Positions 8,865-18,018 of a stretch of 64,000 nucleotides of DNA are shown here, one piece after another. The notes under the pieces are model-generated. The model worked only from the letters and a program-made list of their open reading frames with translations. It did no database searches and was not told the origin of the DNA. Each line of letters opens with the position of its first letter. Position 1 is the stretch's first letter. This DNA is from Marinomonas arctica (GTDB lineage: Bacteria; Pseudomonadota; Gammaproteobacteria; Pseudomonadales; Marinomonadaceae), in assembly GCF_003259225.1 (NCBI RefSeq), contig NZ_QHJF01000001.1:124001-188000 (forward strand), written 5' to 3'. A program made the position numbers and the translations under genes.

Positions 8865-10742
8865 TTAAACTAATGATAAAGAGGCTGATAATCCAGCAAC
8901 AAAAGACAAAAAATTCTTCTTATCAATAATCACTGCATCCTCTTGTAAGGACATCCAATGACGTTTCTCAGCGCTGTAACAAAACTGCTCAAGAGGCAAA
9001 GCAAACTCTCGAACGTAACGAGCCTCTGGTAACGATTCGCACCAATCACAACACCAAAAAGGCAACACAATGGATTCCCCCATCCTATCAAGAATCATGG
9101 AAAAACTTGCTTTCCCACCTGAAGGCCCGAATCCATCACTTACAAAATCTTTCGAGAGCACTTTATCAAAACAATGACCGTCATGAATAATGAAAGATTT
9201 CGAACGGAATGTATCTTCGTCAATATGCACAGCAGAAAAAGGCTTCTGGTATGGCAATATCGCCAACACCAATTCCGCTTCCACCCAAAACATCCTGCCA
9301 TAGACCTTGCCAAAATAATAACCATTCTTAGCAAAGCCTAGTGAATTGTCTTTTCCAGACCCACTAATCGCTGCGGGTAGACTATCAGAACGGCACAACC
9401 AAGGCTCTATCAGCGGACGATTCTCTCGACTCAGCCAAACATTTTTTACCCACGCTCGCGGTGTCGACATAACGGAACACACACCTTCTACTTCACAAAT
9501 AGCGAAATAAGGCAATGCAAAGTATTGTCCTCCCTGCCTAACCACCAAAACTTGATCAATGTACTGGGGCAACAAACAAAACGCCGTCTCGATAGAACGC
9601 AATAAACATGCCGTCAACACCACTTCAGCCTCAACATCAGCGGCCACACTAAACAATAATAATGCACCGTGAGTACGCAAATCGCACTCAGTAACCGTAT
9701 ATGTACCAAGGCATTCTTCACGATCAAATACAAAACGTCCGAAACTGGTATCCAGTTCGTATAAAAAACACGCTAAAAAGTCACGCCCTAATCGACTTAG
9801 ATAAGTCATTTCTGAATGCCTCTGCTCTGGCAAACAGGACCCAATATAAAAGGCTCCACCGTGGCGCAAAGGAAAGCATTTGGCATTGTCATCCAGCTTA
9901 ATCAGTGCGTTGTCATTCGACATCGGCACCAAACGATCCGGCGACTCAAGGATACACTCGTCAGATGCGAATAGTCTGTTAAAAGGCTGATAGAATAGAC
10001 GCTCAAATGTCTTTTCATACGCGCCTAACAACCGATAACGGGCATCCCGTTGCATTGATGAATGCTGAAAAATCGGCAAAAAGCTTAATTCACATAACGC
10101 TCTTAAAGACATATCCTCATTAACTGACGCTATTTGCCATTGTAATTGAGGATATTTCCTCTGAAGCCAATCCAGCGACTGCGCAGTGGTTAACCTAAAC
10201 AGTCCTTTCAGCGCTCCTTCTTGGACAGCATCCAAATCAAAAGACACTCGTCCAGCGCCAGCAAGCGCCTCCAAATAAGCATCCACACCCACAGATTCAG
10301 CTTGCCTAACGTTGAATCGAGCTAGATAACTTACTTGACTAGGTAGTACCGTTTCTTCATTAATAATAGACAACACATCTTGCCAACAAGAACGCTCAAC
10401 AAGCAACAGATGATACAGTGGCTCTGCACGACCTTCACCGAACTGACCCGCTATCGCTACTTGAGCAAGTGCATCAGCTGAAGACAAAAGCGCCTTATGG
10501 TAACGCGCCACATAGGGCGAGCCAGATACCAGAAGTTGCTCCGTCGCCGCTATTAGAGAAACAAGTCGCTGATGATAAAGCGAATCAGAGAGGGAGGCCT
10601 GAGTGTTTTTTTGGAAAGATAAGAGCGCTAAGTGAAGTGCTTTTAAACCACGCAGGGGAGAATGGGCATAGTCGTACAACGCCTTTTCTATCTCCGAAAT
10701 TGGCAAAGACAAATCGATGATTCCATTATCCTGTCGAGCCAT
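8865..10742 (-). CDS. Large soluble protein of unknown function in the flagellar operon
   Basis: The 625-residue product has no signal peptide or membrane helix. The first 160 residues look alpha-helical (repeated Leu/Ala heptads). The C-terminal half is beta-rich and contains three stretches with a faint resemblance to CheW folds, a hydrophobic strand with a GG or G and then a LP or VE turn: VVRQGGQYFALPYFAICEVE, FGKVYGRMFWVEAELVLAIL and ILDRMGESIVLPF. This resemblance is weak and unproven. ATG at 10742 is preceded by AGGGTG. It lies 54 bases after fliJ and 15 before the membrane sensor-like gene, so both are likely co-transcribed and may act together. No function is assigned. Confidence 0.55.
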   Translation of the reverse strand: MARQDNGIIDLSLPISEIEKALYDYAHSPLRGLKALHLALLSFQKNTQASLSDSLYHQRLVSLIAATEQLLVSGSPYVARYHKALLSSADALAQVAIAGQFGEGRAEPLYHLLLVERSCWQDVLSIINEETVLPSQVSYLARFNVRQAESVGVDAYLEALAGAGRVSFDLDAVQEGALKGLFRLTTAQSLDWLQRKYPQLQWQIASVNEDMSLRALCELSFLPIFQHSSMQRDARYRLLGAYEKTFERLFYQPFNRLFASDECILESPDRLVPMSNDNALIKLDDNAKCFPLRHGGAFYIGSCLPEQRHSEMTYLSRLGRDFLACFLYELDTSFGRFVFDREECLGTYTVTECDLRTHGALLLFSVAADVEAEVVLTACLLRSIETAFCLLPQYIDQVLVVRQGGQYFALPYFAICEVEGVCSVMSTPRAWVKNVWLSRENRPLIEPWLCRSDSLPAAISGSGKDNSLGFAKNGYYFGKVYGRMFWVEAELVLAILPYQKPFSAVHIDEDTFRSKSFIIHDGHCFDKVLSKDFVSDGFGPSGGKASFSMILDRMGESIVLPFWCCDWCESLPEARYVREFALPLEQFCYSAEKRHWMSLQEDAVIIDKKNFLSFVAGLSASLSLV

Positions 10743-10796
10743 ATTTCACCCTAGCAATAGGCTAAGCAGTTATGATAAATAACGTTTTAAGACTCG

Positions 10797-11228
10797 TTAC
10801 ATAGAGTCTAAAAAACGCCGCATGGCAAATTCGTCACTCTGACGTTGCTCTTGTTTTGCCTCAACCGCTAATTCGGCTTTGTGGCTTTTCTCTTTCAACC
10901 AGTCCATACTTTTGGTTTTCGTACGAGTTTGCAACCAGCGGCGCATACTCATATCCGCTTGCTGCTCCGCTCGACCCACTGCCGCTTCTTGCTGAACAAT
11001 AGCCTGCTGAACCCGGTCTACGAAGTGCTGATAATTGGTCGTCAGGTACGCACTTAATCCAAGGAGGTTACGCTCTGATTCATATTGCCCTGCGTAATCT
11101 TTTAACTCATTCAACTTTTGCAGATCATGTTGCACTTTTGCTTTGTCGCGAGCAAGCTGCTGGGCGGCGACATCCTCTTTGCGTTTAGCAAGATCGACTA
11201 AAATTTGCATCCGACGGGATTTCTTCAT
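10797..11228 (-). CDS. fliJ: Flagellar export chaperone FliJ
   Basis: FliJ is the small coiled-coil stalk protein that sits in the FliI hexamer and helps deliver export substrates. The 143-residue product is highly charged and almost entirely helical (RMQILVDLAKRKEDVAAQQL, ERNLLGLSAYLTTNYQHFVD), as expected. It starts with ATG at 11228 and lies downstream of fliI, its usual partner, but with a 134-base gap that holds no gene and no clear promoter or terminator. Confidence 0.92.
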   Translation of the reverse strand: MKKSRRMQILVDLAKRKEDVAAQQLARDKAKVQHDLQKLNELKDYAGQYESERNLLGLSAYLTTNYQHFVDRVQQAIVQQEAAVGRAEQQADMSMRRWLQTRTKTKSMDWLKEKSHKAELAVEAKQEQRQSDEFAMRRFLDSM

Positions 11229-11362
11229 TCCCCTCCCCCTATATAGACCTCATTAAGCAAGTGACAAGCAACGCAAATACAAGAGAAAACAGACCTCTGT
11301 GTTGACTGTGCAAAAATCTCTTATGAACGAAATGAATGGTAGACGTTTTTGTCAGCGTTCGT

Positions 11363-12694
11363 CTACTGCCCTTTTGTCATCGCGGCAACTAACGCGCCTA
11401 AGCTTTGATCAATGGTAAAACTTTCTGTCAACGACTGCTGTAAAAAATGACGAATTTCGGGCATTTGTATAATCGCTTGATCCAAGTCTGGATCACTGCC
11501 TCTGGCATAGGCTCCTACAGAAATAAGATCCTGATTTTGCTGAAACTTAGAATAAAGCTGCTTCACCCTCATAGCACCATATAAATGATCTTGGCTAACG
11601 ATATGCGGCATGGCTCGAGAGATAGACGCCTCAATATCAATCGCAGGATAATGACCTTCTTCCGCTAAGCGCCTAGATAACACAATGTGACCATCCAAAA
11701 TGGCCCTAGCGGCATCTGCAATAGGGTCTTGCTGATCATCCCCTTCCGTCAGAACGGTATAAAATGCCGTCACCGAACCACCACCTTCACAGCCATTACC
11801 AGCGCGCTCTACCAGTTGAGGTAATTTAGAGAACACGGAAGGTGGATACCCTTTTGTCGCAGGTGGCTCCCCAACAGACAAGGCTATTTCTCGCTGCGCT
11901 TGGGCATATCGCGTCAGAGAATCCATCAGCAACAACACACTCTTGCCTTGATCTCGATAATACTCGGCAATGCGCGTCGCCAGCATCGCCGCTCGTAATC
12001 GCATAAGAGCAGAATCATCCGCCGGCGAAGCAACCACAACTGAGCGAGCTAAGCCTTCTTCACCAAGAATTTGGTCAATAAACTCTTTTACTTCTCGCCC
12101 CCGCTCTCCGATGAGACCAACAATGGTAATGTCTGCTTCAGTAAATTTTGTCATCATACCAAGCAGCATACTCTTACCGACACCACTGCCAGCAAACAGT
12201 CCTAACCGTTGCCCTTTGCCTACGGTTAGCAGGCTATTAATAGCTTTGATGCCAACATCTAAAGGTTCACTGATTGGCTTACGTTGCAATGGATTAATAA
12301 CATTACCATGCAGTGTCACCGAATCTTTGGTTTTAATGGGCCCCTTGCCATCAAGTGGCTTGCCTAATCCATTCACAACGCGACCTAATAACTCATTCCC
12401 CACTGGCATTCTACTGTCCCCAAGTAAAGGACGAACTCGTGCCCCGGGCGATATCCCTTCAATAGCTTCTGTCGGCATTAGGTAAGTCAGGTCACCTGTA
12501 AAGCCAACCACTTCTGATTCAACCCAACGATCTTTTCGAACCTGAACAGAACAGCGATCGCCTAAAGCAACCACACAACCTACCGCCTCCATGGTCAAAC
12601 CAACCATACGGGTAACCTTCCCTTCAAGCTGCGGAGGTAACGCGGAAACGGACACACTGCTGAGTTTATTAAGACGTTCGGAAAGGGTTGGCAT
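11363..12694 (-). CDS. fliI: Flagellum-specific ATPase FliI
   Basis: FliI is the F1-ATPase-like motor of the flagellar export apparatus. The 443-residue protein has the Walker A loop [15 protein letters not shown] at about residues 165 to 179, a Walker B region ([20 protein letters not shown]) and the export-ATPase signature [20 protein letters not shown]. Length and layout are normal. ATG at 12694 is five bases after the fliH stop, and the two proteins form a complex, with FliH holding FliI at the C-ring. Confidence 0.98.
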   Translation of the reverse strand: MPTLSERLNKLSSVSVSALPPQLEGKVTRMVGLTMEAVGCVVALGDRCSVQVRKDRWVESEVVGFTGDLTYLMPTEAIEGISPGARVRPLLGDSRMPVGNELLGRVVNGLGKPLDGKGPIKTKDSVTLHGNVINPLQRKPISEPLDVGIKAINSLLTVGKGQRLGLFAGSGVGKSMLLGMMTKFTEADITIVGLIGERGREVKEFIDQILGEEGLARSVVVASPADDSALMRLRAAMLATRIAEYYRDQGKSVLLLMDSLTRYAQAQREIALSVGEPPATKGYPPSVFSKLPQLVERAGNGCEGGGSVTAFYTVLTEGDDQQDPIADAARAILDGHIVLSRRLAEEGHYPAIDIEASISRAMPHIVSQDHLYGAMRVKQLYSKFQQNQDLISVGAYARGSDPDLDQAIIQMPEIRHFLQQSLTESFTIDQSLGALVAAMTKGQ

Positions 12695-12699
12695 GGCAG

Positions 12700-13500
12700 C
12701 TAGCTATCAAGTAATGAAAGGTGACGAAGCTCTTCAAAAACCGCTTCCAGTCTTTGTTCAAGGCGCCCATCAATGTGAAAAGATTTAGAGTCAATGACAA
12801 AGCTGCCACTGACAAGTGAATCATCGGCTTCGACTTGCAAAGTGAGTCTGTTTTTCACGCCAAGCTCTTCTAGAACGACAATATCATTTGGGTGTAACCT
12901 TAAGCGAATACGCCCTTCATATTCACCAATCTCATTAAAGACTCGAGCTAATTGCTCTTTTAAAACCCGATGACCTTCTTGATGCATTTTCAGCAAACAA
13001 ACATTTTCGATTATTCTTGTCATAGAGTGATACAAAATATCTTCAGCCGCAGCGCGACTTTCCTCTAGAGGTGAGGTTATTTCTTGCGCAATGTTCATCA
13101 GTAGGGCCTCGATAGACTCTAATTGAGTTTGAGCTAACTCTCGAGCCTGCGCCTTTCCCTCTTCAATCCCCAAGAGTCGACCTTCCTCGTGGCCTTTCTC
13201 AAAGCCATCAACCTCTCCCTTCGCAAATCCATCGGAATGGCCCTTTTTATGCCCTTCTTCTTCCCCTTGAATAAAACCTTCGTCATAAGCCGCGCTGCGA
13301 ATTTCTTCTAGCTGAGAAGCCGTAAGTGGCTCATACACCAAAGAGTCCTGATCCACTTCTTCAGTAGTTACGACAGTATCTCTTTGGATAAGTATGGCAG
13401 GACCGGAGTGATCACTCGGTGTATTGTTCTCTAAATGAGGGAGCTCCCAACGCTCGTAAGCTGTCAGCTTACGCTCATTTTTTTCTTGTTTATCAGACAT
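12700..13500 (-). CDS. fliH: Flagellar assembly protein FliH
   Basis: FliH is the peripheral stalk and negative regulator of FliI. The 266-residue product has a long Gly/Glu-rich central segment of GxxxG type ([20 protein letters not shown] and [20 protein letters not shown]), the hallmark of FliH, and a helical/beta C-terminal domain that binds FliI. It follows fliG by seven bases and precedes fliI. The N-terminal 80 residues are variable, as usual. The start is ATG at 13500. Confidence 0.94.
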   Translation of the reverse strand: MSDKQEKNERKLTAYERWELPHLENNTPSDHSGPAILIQRDTVVTTEEVDQDSLVYEPLTASQLEEIRSAAYDEGFIQGEEEGHKKGHSDGFAKGEVDGFEKGHEEGRLLGIEEGKAQARELAQTQLESIEALLMNIAQEITSPLEESRAAAEDILYHSMTRIIENVCLLKMHQEGHRVLKEQLARVFNEIGEYEGRIRLRLHPNDIVVLEELGVKNRLTLQVEADDSLVSGSFVIDSKSFHIDGRLEQRLEAVFEELRHLSLLDS

Positions 13501-13507
13501 ACCCTAA

Positions 13508-14518
13508 CTAAACCATCTGCTCACCGCCGCCACCGAGGACTATCTCCCCGTTTTCAGCAAGGCGTCTGGCCACGGCCAATATTTCTTTTTGAGCTACTTC
13601 TACTTCACTGACCCGCACAGGACCTTTTGCTTCTAAATCATCCCTCAACATATCAGCCGCACGAGTAGACATGTTTTTGAAAATTTTATCTTGCATATCT
13701 GGGTCAGCCCCTTTAAGTGCAAGAATCAAGGTTTCAGATTCCACTTCCCGCAGGATGATTTGGATACCACGATCATCTACTTCTAGCAAATTATCAAAGA
13801 CGAACATCAAATCCTGAATCGTATTCGCCAAGTCTTCATCCACATCACGAATAGACTCCATCAGTTCAGATTCTACCGAGCTATCGATGAAGTTCATGAT
13901 GTTAGCCGCGGTTCGAACACCACCAATCGTCGTTGACTGAGTTGAATTATTTCCTGAGAACTGGCGTTCCAATATATTATTTAATTCTTGTAGCGCAGCC
14001 GGCTGCACTGTTTCCAACGCCGCCACACGTAACACAATGTCTAAACGTACTCGCTCATCAAAATTGGCAAGGATATCAGCCGCTTGATCAGGGTCTAAAT
14101 AAGAAATGACAATCGCCTGAATTTGCGGGTGCTCATATCGAATCACATCCGCGACGGCGCGAGACTCCATCCATTTTAGGGTATCCAAACCCGTCGTATT
14201 ACCGCCCAGCAAAATTCGGTCAATGAGACTGCCCGCTTTTTCTTCACCCAGCGCCTCTCGAAGCATATTTCGAATATACCCATCAGCGCCCAAACCTAAC
14301 CCCGTTTGGTCACCCACTAACACCAGAAAATCATCCAAGACTTTTTCAACCTGATGGCGCTGAATATTGGAGAGCTGCGCCATCGTTTGACCAATCTTTT
14401 GGACTTCTTTTGGCCCCATATGCTTCAAAATTTGCGCAGCGTCCGATTCCCCCAGCGACATCAGAAGTACGGCTGCCTTTTGAACGGAACTTAACTCTGC
14501 GCCTTGGTTTTCACTCAT
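13508..14518 (-). CDS. fliG: Flagellar motor switch protein FliG
   Basis: FliG is the C-ring protein that contacts the stator and the MS ring. The 336-residue product has the N-terminal KAAVLLMSLGESDAAQILKH, the middle domain with PQIQAIVISYLDPDQAADIL, and the C-terminal torque domain with FVFDNLLEVDDRGIQIILRE and KNMSTRAADMLRDDLEAKGP, which carries the charged residues that face the stator. The ATG overlaps the fliF stop by four bases (ATGA), a sign of coupled translation with its MS-ring partner. Confidence 0.98.
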   Translation of the reverse strand: MSENQGAELSSVQKAAVLLMSLGESDAAQILKHMGPKEVQKIGQTMAQLSNIQRHQVEKVLDDFLVLVGDQTGLGLGADGYIRNMLREALGEEKAGSLIDRILLGGNTTGLDTLKWMESRAVADVIRYEHPQIQAIVISYLDPDQAADILANFDERVRLDIVLRVAALETVQPAALQELNNILERQFSGNNSTQSTTIGGVRTAANIMNFIDSSVESELMESIRDVDEDLANTIQDLMFVFDNLLEVDDRGIQIILREVESETLILALKGADPDMQDKIFKNMSTRAADMLRDDLEAKGPVRVSEVEVAQKEILAVARRLAENGEIVLGGGGEQMV

Positions 14519-16191
14519 TTACTTTCCATTACCCATTGTTTAACCACTTGAGCAACACGCTCTGGCTCTTCTGCTATCAAACCACGAATCGCATTTAACT
14601 GGCGATCAATTTTCTCAGGAGAACCGGGCACCAATATATCTTCTGCACTAACAAGAGAGACTTGATCATCTGAAATTTCATCCGTCTCATCGGAAAAAAT
14701 AGCCGCTTCGGTGTCTTCGGTAACCGCAATCTTATTTTGGTCGCTAAGGGCTTTCAAGATTGGACGAACCACGACCAACAGCAATACAAGTACAAATATA
14801 CCAACCAAAGTAGGCTGTATTAAACTCAAGAACCACGCCTGCTGATAAAACGGCAACTCAACCTCTGGCTCCTCTGGATCTGGCAAAGCAAAAGGCGAAT
14901 TAATAACACTCACACTGTCGCCCCGAGATGGATCGTAACCAACGGCATCACGAACCAATAACGTTAAACGCCCAAGTTCATCATCGCTCCACGGTGTTCT
15001 CACAACCGCAGAGGTATCAGGGTTCAGGCTGACCAAATCATCCACCACCACCGCCACTGACAGTCGTCTCACCATACCTTGCTGACGCTTGGTGTAACTG
15101 ATACTTCGATCAAGTTCAAAGTTTCGCGTTGTTTCCTCACGAGACTGTCCATTTGCTCCAGTCGAATTTCCACCTATCGGTGCCCCATTCTCATCGACCG
15201 CTTCTGGGATAGTAACTGCCCCAGGAGGCTGATTAGTTAATGCGCCCGGTACACCACTGGTATTGGCGCCAGCCGCACGACTTTCTCTTAACGTTTGCTC
15301 ACTGCGTAACGCTAATAAATCAGGATTATATTGCTCATCTGTCTTTTCGATAGCGGTAAAATCAACATCTGCTGACACTTCCGCTTTAAAACGCCCCTGA
15401 CCAATAACTGGCCCAAGAATGTTGTTCACTCGCTGCAATAGAACATCTTCTACCTTACGGGCATAATCAAACTGTTTGCCCGCCACAGACAACTCAGAAT
15501 CCGTATCTTTTTCCGTCAATAACGTGCCTCGTTGATCAACAACGGTGACATCTTTATCGCTTAACTGGGAAATACTTGACGCCACCAAGTTCACTATCGC
15601 TTCCACTTGGCTGCGATCTAAACGTCTCCCAGGATAAAGCTCTAGAAAAACCGATGCGGAAGGTTTGCGAGTGTCTCGAACGAATACCGATTCTTTAGGA
15701 ATAGCCAAATGCACGCGAGCACTTTTAATGCTCTGTAAACTTGAAATAGTACGACTTAACTCGCCTTCCAAACCGCGACGATAACGCGTTGTTTCGACAA
15801 ATTGAGAGGTACCGAGCCCCTGTTCCTGATCCATGATTTCCATACCAACAATGTTGTCGGAAACAATGCCAGAACCCGCTAGCTTAAGACGTGCTTGATG
15901 GTAATAATCGGCTTCTACCAGCAAAGCGCCGGTATTCTGATCTAGTTTAAAAGGGATATTATTAACACTGAGGATTTCAACAATTTGATCGGCGTTATAG
16001 TCCGTAATACTGCTCAAAACGGGCTTATAGTCTGGCCCATTGCTCCATAAAACAGCCGCCAAGCCAATTGCGATAGATGCAGCCAAACCGACCATTAATG
16101 CAAGCTGACGGATGACGGTCAACTTGTTAAAGCCAGTCACTAACTCTAAGTAGAGCTTTTGCTCCGATTGTTCTGCAGGGACATTATCCAT
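14515..16191 (-). CDS. fliF: Flagellar MS-ring protein FliF
   Basis: FliF forms the MS ring in the inner membrane. The 558-residue product has a transmembrane helix near residues 28 to 48, a periplasmic YscJ-like ring-building domain (ADYYHQARLKLAGSGIV, TTRYRRGLEGELSRTISSLQ, SARVHLAIPKESVF), a second helix at about 448 to 472, and a C-terminal cytosolic tail with ERVAQVVKQWVMESK that binds FliG. A Gly/Ser/Asn-rich insertion lies at about residues 325 to 350. Length is normal. ATG at 16191 is 27 bases after fliE. Confidence 0.98.
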   Translation of the reverse strand: MDNVPAEQSEQKLYLELVTGFNKLTVIRQLALMVGLAASIAIGLAAVLWSNGPDYKPVLSSITDYNADQIVEILSVNNIPFKLDQNTGALLVEADYYHQARLKLAGSGIVSDNIVGMEIMDQEQGLGTSQFVETTRYRRGLEGELSRTISSLQSIKSARVHLAIPKESVFVRDTRKPSASVFLELYPGRRLDRSQVEAIVNLVASSISQLSDKDVTVVDQRGTLLTEKDTDSELSVAGKQFDYARKVEDVLLQRVNNILGPVIGQGRFKAEVSADVDFTAIEKTDEQYNPDLLALRSEQTLRESRAAGANTSGVPGALTNQPPGAVTIPEAVDENGAPIGGNSTGANGQSREETTRNFELDRSISYTKRQQGMVRRLSVAVVVDDLVSLNPDTSAVVRTPWSDDELGRLTLLVRDAVGYDPSRGDSVSVINSPFALPDPEEPEVELPFYQQAWFLSLIQPTLVGIFVLVLLLVVVRPILKALSDQNKIAVTEDTEAAIFSDETDEISDDQVSLVSAEDILVPGSPEKIDRQLNAIRGLIAEEPERVAQVVKQWVMESK

Positions 16192-16218
16192 TAAAAAGCG
16201 CCAAGCGGTTTATTACGC

Positions 16219-16581
16219 CTAAATAGGCATATTCATGATTTTTTCATACGCGTCTACAAGTTTATTACGCACCTGAGTCATTGCTTCAAATGACACACTC
16301 GATTTCTGTAGACCAATCATAACTTGAGGTAAATCAACCCCTTCGTCACCGCGCTCATAAGATTGGGCTAATTGTGTAGATTCTTTTTGCAAAGCGTTTA
16401 CGTTATCAACAGCATTTTTCAACATTTCTGCGAAATCGGCACGTTCAACCGTTTGGCCGCTTCCCTCTTCACCGCCCGCCTTGGCAATGTTAGACGCAGC
16501 AGAGCTCGGCGCTTGAACTTGCGACCGCATCTCCCTCATCTGGGACAACACTTGATTAATGTCTGGCCGACCAGAAATCAT
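16219..16581 (-). CDS. fliE: Flagellar hook-basal body complex protein FliE
   Basis: FliE joins the MS ring to the rod and is among the first exported subunits. The 120-residue product ends in the conserved LPQVMIGLQKSSVSFEAMTQ and VRNKLVDAYEKIMNMPI. ATG at 16579-16581 has AGGTG 8 bases before it; a GTG nine bases further upstream would place the start inside that site. It opens the structural part of the operon, 89 bases after flrC. No sigma-54 promoter element is evident in that gap, so it may share the flrBC transcript or use a promoter I cannot see. Confidence 0.94.
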   Translation of the reverse strand: MISGRPDINQVLSQMREMRSQVQAPSSAASNIAKAGGEEGSGQTVERADFAEMLKNAVDNVNALQKESTQLAQSYERGDEGVDLPQVMIGLQKSSVSFEAMTQVRNKLVDAYEKIMNMPI

Positions 16582-16670
16582 GTTATTCACCTAAAAAATC
16601 ACATTTATATTACTGAACATAACGCACATACACAGTTTAGCATAAAGCGAATGAAAACAAGACACAAAAA

Positions 16671-18017
16671 TCAATCGACATCTATACCGCTTTCACGCAT
16701 TTTGGCAATTTTATAGCGTAAAGTTCTAGGACTAATGCCTAATTTATCTGCCACAACTTTACGTTTTCCATGCGCATCAAGCAAGGCTTGCGCAATGATA
16801 CGGAACTCATGTTGCTGCACACCTTTTCCAAGAATCGAGGCCGCACTGTCTTCTTCTACCTCTGACACACTCATAACCGGTGCCAAGCTCATCATATCAA
16901 ACGCGATATGATCTTCATTTATTTGTGCATTAGGGCTTAAAATTAACGCACGCTGAATGACGTTATCCAACTCCCGAACATTACCAGGCCAAGGATGCGC
17001 TTCTAATTTACTTTGAGCTGACGGCTTTAAGACCGCACCGTTGATTCGCATTTTAGCGGCATGTTTGGCCAGCAAATGTTGTGCTATCGGCAAAATATCA
17101 CCTTTACGTTCACGAATCGGCAACCAACGCAGCGGAAACACATTCAAACGATAATACAAATCCTCCCTAAATCCTCCTTCGCGCACATATTCAGCCAAAT
17201 CACGGTTTGTCGTGGCAATAATTCGAACATCCAACGGAATCGATTTTTTGCCACCCAGACGCTCAACTTCCTGCTCTTGTAAAACACGTAACAGTTTCGC
17301 TTGTAACCCCACGTCCATTTCAGTGATTTCATCTAGCAACAAAGTACCGCCGTTGGCTTGTTCAAACTTACCCGCCTGGGAAGACACCGCCCCCGTATAA
17401 GCGCCTTTTTCGTAACCAAAAAGAATCGCCTCCAGCATATTCTCGGGGATAGCAGCGCAGTTAATGGCAACGAAAGGTGCATTAGGACGGTTAGAATGCT
17501 GATGAATATAATGCGCGAGCACTTCTTTACCTGTCCCACTTTCACCGCAAATTAACACGGTTGAATCGGTAACAGCGACACGTTTAGCCAATTCTAACAA
17601 GGCAATACTTGCCGGATCTTTCGCAATGGGCCTAGGCGTTGATGAGGTTGCGACCTTCACTGTGTACTTAGCAATGGCGTTCAGTAACTCTTCTTCTTGA
17701 AAAGGTTTAAGAAGATAATCAACAGCGCCATCACGCATTGCCTCCACAGCATGCGCGATATCACCATAAGCCGTCATTAACATGATGGGCAATTCTGGGT
17801 AGGTATCAATAACATGACGCAACAACCCATAGCCGTCCATTCCAGGTAAATTAATATCCGAGACAACCATATCAAATGCATTATGCTTGAGGGCTATAAT
17901 TGCCTCCTCCGCACTGTACACCATTTTACATTGATAGCTTGCCAGCATTAGCGTGTCTTCCAGTGCCTCAGCAAGCCCTTTGTCATCTTCTACTATTAAT
18001 AACTTAACATCAGACAT
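16671..18017 (-). CDS. flrC: Sigma-54-dependent flagellar response regulator FlrC/FleR
   Basis: FlrC (FleR) activates sigma-54 promoters of middle flagellar genes after phosphorylation by FlrB. The 448-residue product has a receiver domain with the acceptor Asp at residue 54 (VVSDINLPGMDGYG), an AAA+ domain with Walker A GESGTGKE at 158-165 and the sigma-54 contact loop at 205-210, and a Fis-type helix-turn-helix at the end (RKVVADKLGISPRTLRYKIA). The contact loop reads GAYTGA, with Tyr instead of the common Phe. It follows flrB by one base. The gene name follows the Vibrio/Pseudomonas parallel and is inferred from context. Confidence 0.92.
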   Translation of the reverse strand: MSDVKLLIVEDDKGLAEALEDTLMLASYQCKMVYSAEEAIIALKHNAFDMVVSDINLPGMDGYGLLRHVIDTYPELPIMLMTAYGDIAHAVEAMRDGAVDYLLKPFQEEELLNAIAKYTVKVATSSTPRPIAKDPASIALLELAKRVAVTDSTVLICGESGTGKEVLAHYIHQHSNRPNAPFVAINCAAIPENMLEAILFGYEKGAYTGAVSSQAGKFEQANGGTLLLDEITEMDVGLQAKLLRVLQEQEVERLGGKKSIPLDVRIIATTNRDLAEYVREGGFREDLYYRLNVFPLRWLPIRERKGDILPIAQHLLAKHAAKMRINGAVLKPSAQSKLEAHPWPGNVRELDNVIQRALILSPNAQINEDHIAFDMMSLAPVMSVSEVEEDSAASILGKGVQQHEFRIIAQALLDAHGKRKVVADKLGISPRTLRYKIAKMRESGIDVD

Positions 18018-18018
18018 T

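Noticed and set aside
16582..16670. Sigma-54 or sigma-28 promoter before fliE
   Set aside because: No TGGC-N8-TTGC or TAAA-N15-GCCGATAA pattern is visible.
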